From Zavarzinella formosa DSM 19928 (GTDB lineage Bacteria > Planctomycetota > Planctomycetia > Gemmatales > Gemmataceae): a stretch of DNA of 49,560 nucleotides. Shown here piece after piece: positions 44,065 through 49,560 of the stretch (positions are counted from its first letter, which is position 1; every line of letters starts with the position of its first letter). A program made the position numbers and the translations under genes. The stretch spans positions 192,082-241,641 of the forward strand of contig NZ_JH636450.1 in the NCBI RefSeq assembly GCF_000255705.1, written 5' to 3'. The notes beneath the pieces were generated by a model that worked only from the letters and a program-made list of their open reading frames with translations, was not told the origin of the DNA and searched no databases.

Positions 44065-44463
44065 TCACTCGTCGTCATCGGTCTGGAAGGTTGACGACTC
44101 CCCGGAGACGACAACCGTTGCCGGGTCGCTGATTGCCTCGTCCATCCCGAAGTAAACGAGGTCGCCCAGCGCCAGCGAGAACACCCGCTCCCCGGCGCGG
44201 GCCAGTTCCCGCGCGAGCAGTTCGCACCGTTCCCGTTCCTCGCCCTTTTCTCGTAGGCGCTTGCGGAACCGGCTGATGTCTTCCTCCCGCCCGGAGTACG
44301 CCGCGCCGGACAGACAGGTCGTCAACGCCCGTTCGATGCTCCGCTCATCATCGAGCAGGGCCATCGCTTTGACCTTCGCGCGAGGCGAGAGTTCCTCGCC
44401 GACATAATGGAACAGCCAGCCGTTACGCTCGCCCCGCTCGCCTTGCATGTAAGTGAAAGCCAT
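44065..44463 (-). CDS. Hypothetical acidic helical protein
   Basis: A 132-residue protein, mostly helical and charged (FRKRLREKGEERERCELLAR), with a C-terminal tail ending TFQTDDDE. GGGGAA lies just before ATG 44463. No family is recognised. Net charge is acidic at the C-terminus and basic in the middle. It sits between the Imm1-like gene and a larger hypothetical gene, all on the minus strand. Confidence 0.7.
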   Translation of the reverse strand: MAFTYMQGERGERNGWLFHYVGEELSPRAKVKAMALLDDERSIERALTTCLSGAAYSGREEDISRFRKRLREKGEERERCELLARELARAGERVFSLALGDLVYFGMDEAISDPATVVVSGESSTFQTDDDE

Positions 44464-44620
44464 CTGATTCCCCGAATGCTGTGGATGAGCGCTCCCCGTT
44501 TGGGGAGCTTGAAATCGCGACGCCCACAGACACCCGGACGCGGTGGTTGGTTCGGTGGCGTCACTTCGGAGGGAACCTTGGTTCGATGTCTTGGAGCGAG
44601 GGGTTGAGGATCGTTGTCCC

Positions 44621-45550
44621 TCATTCCATGTCCGTGACGTTCAGTCGCCGCCATTCTGTCGGCTGGCCCGATTCGAGATCGAATCGCATCTCGACGGCGA
44701 AGGTTAGCCGGGGCTTGCCGCCGTCACTCGAAACCCTGATGAACGGGGGCGGGGCGCTTTTCCGGGGAACCTCGGCTTCCAAGTCCAGACAGTGGTTTTT
44801 GTGGCCGAACGTCGCCAGTTCCACGTATCCGAATCGTTCCTCTCGGCGCACGACTCCCTGTTGGATCTGGCTCAGGTCGAGGTATTGGATTTTCCAAGAT
44901 CCGTCGTCACCCCAGTGACAGCCCCAGACGAAGCCAAAGTTCCCGTTGGGCCACTCATGACCGGTTTTCCAATGCTCGCTTCCGGGGATGATCGACCCGT
45001 CGTTCACGTCCCACCAGTCCGGCACATAGAAGCCGACCGGGCAAAAACCGGCTCCGCTGTCATCGGTCTCCTCGGCGATCACTTCGCCGGTCGCGAGGTC
45101 CAGCACTGCCGTTCTTGTGTAATCGCGCGAGATCAGGGCGAACTCTCGCCCTCCTTGTCGGAACGGCTCAAATGTTTGCAGCAGGGAGTAATATCGTTCG
45201 TATTCGCAAATCTTCTCGGGAGCGCCTTGCGGGCCGGCCCGTCGAAAGACCTCGACAATGGTTGAGTCCCAAGCCCCCGGTTGGTTTGCTTTCGTTGTGC
45301 CTCGGACAGCAAACTTGTCCCGAGGCTTCGGAAGCGGGGGAATCTCGAAATCAGTCTCGACGGCTGCCTCGCGGATGACGAAGCCCCGGTTGTGATATTG
45401 CTCCGCCCAATTGCGCCCGTTCATTTCCCGCAGGCGAAGCGCCGCGATCTCGGCCTCGGCTTCGGCGACGGAGCGGAAGGCCCCGAAGTAGTATTCCTTC
45501 TCGCGGCCTTCGTGAAGGGCATAAACGCGATAGACAATCTCGCCACGCAT
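44621..45550 (-). CDS. Conserved hypothetical protein
   Basis: A 309-residue soluble protein. The region EPFRQGGREFALISRDYTRT, then GAGFCPVGFYVPDWWDV, FGFVWGCHWGDDGSWKIQYL and REERFGYVEL matches a conserved family of unknown function that I have met in planctomycetes and proteobacteria. An N-terminal extension (about 1-75, VYALHEGREKEYYFGAFRSV) is additional. The fold looks all-beta. No signal peptide or catalytic site is evident. It lies 20 bp downstream of the ferredoxin gene and may be co-transcribed with it. Confidence 0.8.
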   Translation of the reverse strand: MRGEIVYRVYALHEGREKEYYFGAFRSVAEAEAEIAALRLREMNGRNWAEQYHNRGFVIREAAVETDFEIPPLPKPRDKFAVRGTTKANQPGAWDSTIVEVFRRAGPQGAPEKICEYERYYSLLQTFEPFRQGGREFALISRDYTRTAVLDLATGEVIAEETDDSGAGFCPVGFYVPDWWDVNDGSIIPGSEHWKTGHEWPNGNFGFVWGCHWGDDGSWKIQYLDLSQIQQGVVRREERFGYVELATFGHKNHCLDLEAEVPRKSAPPPFIRVSSDGGKPRLTFAVEMRFDLESGQPTEWRRLNVTDME

Positions 45551-45571
45551 TGGGAAATCTCGCGAACCAGT

Positions 45572-45898
45572 TCAGGCTCCCGGAGCCTTGGCCAGCGTGA
45601 TCGCCTTCTCCGGGCAGGCGGTGACGCACAAGCCGCAGGCGTGGCAACTGTCCGGGCGAACGACAAACGCCTGTCGGCCGCCGTGAACCCAGACCTTGAA
45701 CCGGGTCAGCAGTGGCAACGCCCCCCGTTCCCCCGGCGTCAGCTTTCGGATCTCGAACACATCATACGGGCAGGCCTCCACACACGGTCCTTTGTCTTCG
45801 CACCGGCGAGGATCGACAACCGGCACAACCCGGCCGGGTGCTTCGTCACAAGTCGAATGCCCGGCCGATGTCTGCTTCATTCGATCCGCCTCGCTCAT
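45572..45898 (-). CDS. Two-cluster 4Fe-4S ferredoxin
   Basis: A 108-residue ferredoxin. Two cysteine sets bind [4Fe-4S] clusters: CEDKGPCVEACPYDVF and CHACGLCVTACPEKAI, with the fourth cysteine of each set shared across as usual (C-x2-4-C-x2-3-C-x3-C-P). It should carry electrons in the cytosol; the partner is not visible, since neighbours are hypothetical proteins. ATG 45898 is taken; ATG 45880, with a GAGG 8 nt upstream, is equally possible, and an upstream frame reaches 45970. It is an odd metabolic gene within an island of accessory proteins. Confidence 0.9.
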   Translation of the reverse strand: MSEADRMKQTSAGHSTCDEAPGRVVPVVDPRRCEDKGPCVEACPYDVFEIRKLTPGERGALPLLTRFKVWVHGGRQAFVVRPDSCHACGLCVTACPEKAITLAKAPGA

Positions 45899-46131
45899 GT
45901 CGAAAGACGAGGCGAATTCGCCCCGCACATCACTCCGTTGGCCAACAATCATTTGGCCGCACTCGTCCATATCGTCAGGCTAACCCGCCCCGTCATCGGT
46001 TGTCAAAGCCTTTCCCGGCGGATTCCCGCCCGCCCGCTCGCAAAGGCCATCGGGGCAAACAGGCGATCCGTGTTAATTATCAACAGATCAGCAAATAATG
46101 ATGTGTCCTGAAAACACGCCCGTCACGTTCG

Positions 46132-46713
46132 TCATTGCGAATTGTCCGGCCTGCCTCGTCTCCGCCATTTGATGCCTTTGACCAACAGCCGCGTCTTGAT
46201 CGAGCCGTCCCACTCGACCACGAACCCGGCCGACTCGAATTCGCCCTTGATGCGGCGGCCGACCTCGACTCCCCTGGCGTCATCGCCGTCGATGTCCCCG
46301 AACGTCAGAAACAGATCGCCTGTTTCAATGACTCCCTCAAGGTCCTGGCCGTGATAAAAGCAGTATCCGTCGATGCCCGACTCTTCGCCGCCATCTTCGT
46401 GGTAGAACTCGGCCACGTCGGACGTCCCGTCGGACTGGGTGTAACCGGCGTTATGCAAGGCCAGAATGCCGTCGTCATGAAGCGCGCCGAAGACCGCGTC
46501 GAGCCGATCGCAATCGCTGACCTCGGGCCAGCTTGCTTCTTCGGCTTGCTTCAGACGGAATCCCTCGGCGATCTCACGCCGGAGCCAACCTGGATCAATC
46601 TCGTTCTGCCAGAAATGTGATTCGGAGATAATCTCGAATATCTCATCCTCATCGGGGAACCCCGACCAGACATGGCGGTGAATGGCCTCGCGGGCGATGG
46701 CTTTATTGTCCAT
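46132..46713 (-). CDS. DUF6891 family protein
   Basis: A 193-residue strongly acidic soluble protein. The core pattern DCDRLDAVFGALHDDGILAL, GYCFYHGQDLE, LFLTFGDIDGDD, VGRRIKGEFESAGFVVEWDG and a basic end WRRRGRPDNSQ matches DUF6891, a family of unknown function found next to many hypothetical genes. AGAGGA lies 8 nt before ATG 46713; the frame extends upstream to 46821 but without protein-like support. Its acidity and small size fit immunity-type proteins, though no toxin is seen. Confidence 0.85.
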   Translation of the reverse strand: MDNKAIAREAIHRHVWSGFPDEDEIFEIISESHFWQNEIDPGWLRREIAEGFRLKQAEEASWPEVSDCDRLDAVFGALHDDGILALHNAGYTQSDGTSDVAEFYHEDGGEESGIDGYCFYHGQDLEGVIETGDLFLTFGDIDGDDARGVEVGRRIKGEFESAGFVVEWDGSIKTRLLVKGIKWRRRGRPDNSQ

Positions 46714-46821
46714 TGAGACATCCTCTATTGCCAGGCATTCGCTCCGTGGCCGAACCTGGCAAACATCAGAAAACACATGCAAAACCAAGATGCCGCCGAT
46801 CAATGACCAAGGCGGGGGCAA

Positions 46822-47214
46822 TTACTCCGGGAGTGGCAAAAACGGCTCCAGGCAATCTCCGATCTCGCAACCCCAGAAAGTGAACGGGTGAGTTTCTTCA
46901 TACGTCCTGCAAGCCTCGTCGACGGAATAAAGCCATTCCTCAAAATCAGCAATCGGGCCTGGTTGTTTAGGCGTCGCAAGCCAGCGTTCGCAAGCGTTGG
47001 CCAGCGTCTCCACACGGCAGTTAATGTATTGCAACTCTTTTTCCATGCCTGTTGGCCGAAGCCAGAGTCGCCCGGCAATGTCCATGACCATGTGGCCACG
47101 GCAAAATGGCTCGACCACTTCACGAATTAGCTTCCCAATGTCCGGCCTCAAAGGCACTTCATCGAAGTCGAAGTATGTCTTCGCCCAAGGATCGTTTCGC
47201 ACAAAAATCCGCAT
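46822..47214 (-). CDS. Hypothetical protein
   Basis: A 130-residue protein of unknown family, beginning MRIFVRNDPWAKTYFDFDEV and ending EIGDCLEPFLPLPE. It looks like a small alpha/beta domain with aromatic residues, and is acidic. ATG 47214 follows AAAGG about 10 nt upstream; longer frames to 47331 lack support. It precedes the DUF6891 gene on the same strand with a gap of about 110 bp. Confidence 0.68.
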   Translation of the reverse strand: MRIFVRNDPWAKTYFDFDEVPLRPDIGKLIREVVEPFCRGHMVMDIAGRLWLRPTGMEKELQYINCRVETLANACERWLATPKQPGPIADFEEWLYSVDEACRTYEETHPFTFWGCEIGDCLEPFLPLPE

Positions 47215-47367
47215 TGGCGATGACCTTTGCCGCTGAGTTTCCATGGGTGGAGCAATTGCCATTGTATTTTGCCGGCAGATGATGGCGTCCTCTCCGGTCA
47301 GGCGACCCCGTCCTGCCACATCAGCCGTCAATTTTCCGGCTGTTTAAATTCGGCTGATTTCGGCGTT

Positions 47368-47751
47368 TTATGGCTCGAAACCATACGAGGAGAGTTGGGC
47401 GAAGCTGAGTTCAAAGACTTCGTCGTCGGCCAGATGACTGACCAAGAGACGCAGTCGCCGAAGTTCGGCCTCCAACTCGAATATCCGTTCGCATATCTTG
47501 CGAACCTCTTCCATTTGCTCGCCAGAGATATCGGTCTCCGGATACAACGGGGTCGCATCCGACGGGTTCCGACGCCGGACTCGGCCGCCGATGGCCCGAA
47601 TCAATAGCGAGCGAACCATCACGCGATCATTGAGAAATTCGTCCAGCGCATGATCTCGCCGGGCAAGCCGCCCTTGAAGGCGCTCGATCCGTTTGGAGAC
47701 TGCTGCCTTCACCTCCCGCCCCGTCTTCTTAAACCGCAGGCCCTTCGTCAT
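47368..47751 (-). CDS. Hypothetical coiled-coil protein
   Basis: A 127-residue basic protein with two long helices predicted to form a coiled coil (AVSKRIERLQGRLARRDHAL and EVRKICERIFELEAELRRLR), ending FELSFAQLSSYGFEP. GGGAGG lies 8 nt before ATG 47751. Proteins with a similar FELSFAQL end occur as hypothetical proteins in Gemmata (memory only). It could be a small structural or regulatory partner; nothing in the sequence decides this. Confidence 0.75.
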   Translation of the reverse strand: MTKGLRFKKTGREVKAAVSKRIERLQGRLARRDHALDEFLNDRVMVRSLLIRAIGGRVRRRNPSDATPLYPETDISGEQMEEVRKICERIFELEAELRRLRLLVSHLADDEVFELSFAQLSSYGFEP

Positions 47752-47859
47752 TTACATATCCTCCCTTGGAATCGTCCCGCGGAGCAATCGGGGCTCCATC
47801 GCTTCCGACTCCGGTCACCGAGCCGTTGACAGCCTCTTTCGCCTAATGATGGATCGAGG

Positions 47860-48594
47860 CTACTTCTTGCCCAACATCAAATCAACCACCCAACACCCCC
47901 GGACGTGAGGCCCCGGTCCCCGGCAGTGGGCCAGGATGTCGGCGTCTTCACAGCCGGCGTCTTCGAGGGCGTCGGCGAGGATGGGGAGGCGGTGGAAGGC
48001 TGATTCTTCGTAAATGCCTTGGGCGATGGCGGGGATGGTCCCGGCGTCCCATGTCAGCCAGGCCGGGTCGAGGGCGGGGGGACGGAAGAGGTTGCCGAAG
48101 ATGTCGTGGAGGAGCAACACTTGCGGGCCAATTTCGGCGTCAGAACCGGGTTCGTTGGTGGCAATGGCGACGACGCCGGCCGCCCAGCCGCCGATCATGT
48201 GCCGCATGCGGGCGCCCGTGTCCTCGGGGCGGGTCAACTCCTTCGCCATCGCCAGCCCCATGATGGTCAGCATGTCCGGCGGCGGTTCTTGCGGATTCAA
48301 CTCTCGTTGAATCTGGTCGAAGGTTGGAAGTTGTGAGATGGCGAACAATCCTCCCGGCGCGTCGGCGGCGGTTTCGGCCAAGTCGATTGCCCGGCGGCAG
48401 AGATCACCCGGCAACAAATGGACGACCCGCCGGGCGCACGCCACCATGAACAACTGGACTTTCCGGGCGGTGATCCCCGAGAAGCCATCAAGAATCAATC
48501 CCGCCATCCCGGTTCCGAGACTGTGCGGGTCTTCGCTGGTCAGCCACATTTCCTCGGTAAACCATGAGGAGTATGTCTGTTTCCTGGCGGCCAT
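47860..48594 (-). CDS. Gemmata-type paralogous family protein, unknown function
   Basis: A 244-residue protein, paralogue of the gene at 23-634. It shares the segment RKVQLFMVACARRVVHLLPG, the DIFGNLFRPPALDPAWLT core and the ending LPILADALEDAGC ... PHVRGCWVVDLMLGKK. The first 15 residues (MAARKQTYSSWFTEE) differ from the usual MTEAEWL-type start, so ATG 48549 (MWLTSEDP) is an alternative. No catalytic motif is known. The copy here is longer between the two conserved blocks. Confidence 0.85.
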   Translation of the reverse strand: MAARKQTYSSWFTEEMWLTSEDPHSLGTGMAGLILDGFSGITARKVQLFMVACARRVVHLLPGDLCRRAIDLAETAADAPGGLFAISQLPTFDQIQRELNPQEPPPDMLTIMGLAMAKELTRPEDTGARMRHMIGGWAAGVVAIATNEPGSDAEIGPQVLLLHDIFGNLFRPPALDPAWLTWDAGTIPAIAQGIYEESAFHRLPILADALEDAGCEDADILAHCRGPGPHVRGCWVVDLMLGKK

Positions 48595-48943
48595 GTTTTC
48601 GCCCCCCCCGTCTGATCAATCGTAGTTCCGGCATGACCAAGTTTCGAGCTTGAGAGGATTGCCCGCGGCCGCCCAAGCAGCCCTTGAGTGTCTGGCCGGG
48701 GTTGATTGTCAATGACTGAGAGAGGGCTGGAATCCTCCGATGACTTAAGCCCGTGAAAATGTGACAGCGAACTCCGGCCTCTGTTTGGGGCGAAAACCGT
48801 CAACGCGGTTTGAGGCGAACGAAGGGTGTGGCGTGCCCGGAAGATTGGGCACGCCAGCGGCACCGTGGTCGCCGCAAAGAGGTTGCTCGTCAGGGGTGGA
48901 AAAAGCCGGTTTCGTGCCGTTCGCGGGGCATGCCGTTCGCGGG
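48595..48943. other. Non-coding gap
   Basis: About 350 bp without a convincing gene. It holds a small hairpin AAACCG...CGGTTT near 48793-48812 and otherwise no repeat, RNA gene or clear terminator. The right part should contain the end region of the secreted hypothetical gene, the left part the promoter for the paralogue. Confidence 0.45.
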
Positions 48944-49396
48944 TCAGTCCTTTTTCGGGGCCGCTTTCTTGAGATGTTCGGCCAGCGGGATCGAGAGGTA
49001 GTACCACGTCAGCCCCAACCGTTTGCCATCAAGGCTTGATGTCCGGAGCTGAATCTGCGCCCGTTCGGCCAGTTCCTTTTTCAAATGAACCGAGGCCACC
49101 AGTTTCCCGTCAACCTTCTTCGCGGCCATTGACAGCGAGAGATCGGCATAACCGGTTTCGTCCTGGCTTGGAATGTGCAAATCCACCGAGTTTAGCGGTG
49201 TCAGCCGGCCTTCGTCGGCGATGGTCAGCGTGATGCTCACCCGGCCATTGCCGTGATCCGTCACCGACACGTCGTATTTCAGCTTGAGTTGCTCTTTCGT
49301 TTCGCCAAGCTGAAAGCCCAAGGCCCCCGCGGGATTTGCGGAAAGAAAAATGCCGGCGACCACCAGCAAAGGCAAACAACACGTTCGCGCGTTCAT
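48944..49396 (-). CDS. Secreted hypothetical protein
   Basis: A 150-residue protein with a signal peptide (CCLPLLVVAGIFLSANPAGA) and a beta-rich body of about 125 residues: VSITLTIADEGRLTPL, YADLSLSMAA, VASVHLKKELAERAQIQL, ending LAEHLKKAAPKKD. It resembles small exported proteins of planctomycetes, with no known function. ATG 49396 follows GAGGAGA at 8 nt. It is transcribed away from the repeat copy at the right edge. Confidence 0.8.
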   Translation of the reverse strand: MNARTCCLPLLVVAGIFLSANPAGALGFQLGETKEQLKLKYDVSVTDHGNGRVSITLTIADEGRLTPLNSVDLHIPSQDETGYADLSLSMAAKKVDGKLVASVHLKKELAERAQIQLRTSSLDGKRLGLTWYYLSIPLAEHLKKAAPKKD

Positions 49397-49518
49397 GACC
49401 GGTCTCCTCGTCGGGCGGGGTTGACAATAATGCCCGTTTGTTAGACGACCGATGACCGCTTTTGTTTGCCGGTCCCGGCCTTGGTGTTGATGGTATTCGC
49501 CCCAAGGGGCAATGTTTT

Positions 49519-49560
49519 GAAGTTGCGCTTTTTGAGGTTTGGGTTTTCAAAGGTTGGTTT
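49519..49560. repeat. Partial second copy of the inverted-repeat element
   Basis: TTTTGAAGTTG (from 49519) and GGTTTGGGTTTTCAAAGGTTGGTTT at the right end, read in two pieces, match the reverse complement of 39168-39202, with a short insertion between them and one extra A. The copy continues past the window edge, so its other arm cannot be seen. Like the first copy, its arm lies upstream of a gene and in the same relative orientation. Confidence 0.7.

Noticed and set aside
45281-46111. 276-codon plus-strand frame
   Set aside because: It is opposite the ferredoxin and the start of the 309-residue gene; both real genes have conserved motifs and the frame has none.

Overview
The window reads as chromosomal DNA from a planctomycete, most likely the Gemmata/Gemmataceae side of the phylum. 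The evidence is protein families, not an rRNA: a DUF1559 pseudopilin-like protein, a TIGR02996 repeat-companion domain protein, two very large surface proteins with an N-terminal L-x-LE-x-LESR motif, and two copies of a Gemmata-type paralogous family (ending in PHVRGCWVVDL) near the two ends. DNA is GC-rich and genes run in short operons with frequent ATGA overlaps. No rRNA, tRNA, transposase, CRISPR array or phage gene was seen.

Layout. 1-0.6 kb: an orphan paralogue. 0.8-9.0 kb (minus strand): a tightly packed signalling operon with a RedB-like thiol protein, a 1166-aa membrane hybrid kinase with PAS, HisKA, HATPase, two receiver and HPt domains, a receiver-PAS-kinase, a receiver-HDOD protein, and a receiver-HD-GYP protein whose metal-binding residues are gone. 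A sigma-54 activator of NtrC type is divergent at 9.3 kb and is the only DNA-binding output nearby. 10.8-12.1 kb: a secreted alpha/beta hydrolase and a small cupin with an intrinsic terminator in its leader. 12.7-15.7 kb: rpiA, a Shb17-like histidine phosphatase and pgi, a coherent sugar-phosphate cluster.

15.9-33.4 kb: a surface and secretion block. A 3019-aa M36 (fungalysin) metalloprotease carries 12 Ig-like repeats, a DUF1559 protein follows, then a 2362-aa YHYH-domain protein with cadherin-like repeats and seven copies of the same Ig-like repeat. 33.4-35.2 kb: zinc/manganese ABC ATPase and binding lipoprotein without a permease, with a palindromic operator candidate and an outward-facing terminator at the promoter. 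35.4-38.9 kb: L-2-hydroxyglutarate oxidase, a hypothetical protein, a hotdog thioesterase, an M50-like membrane protein and a BamE-like secreted protein.

39.2-48.6 kb: an accessory island of small, mostly acidic, poorly characterised proteins (DUF6891, Imm1-like, TIGR02996, a CxxC membrane protein, a ferredoxin). It looks like an immunity-type array without visible toxins. A ~185-bp inverted-repeat element sits just before it, and a partial second copy lies at the right edge of the window. A secreted hypothetical protein closes the window.

Gene starts were chosen by Shine-Dalgarno match, operon overlap and family start where possible. Functions are inferred from motifs and family memory only, since no database search was possible.
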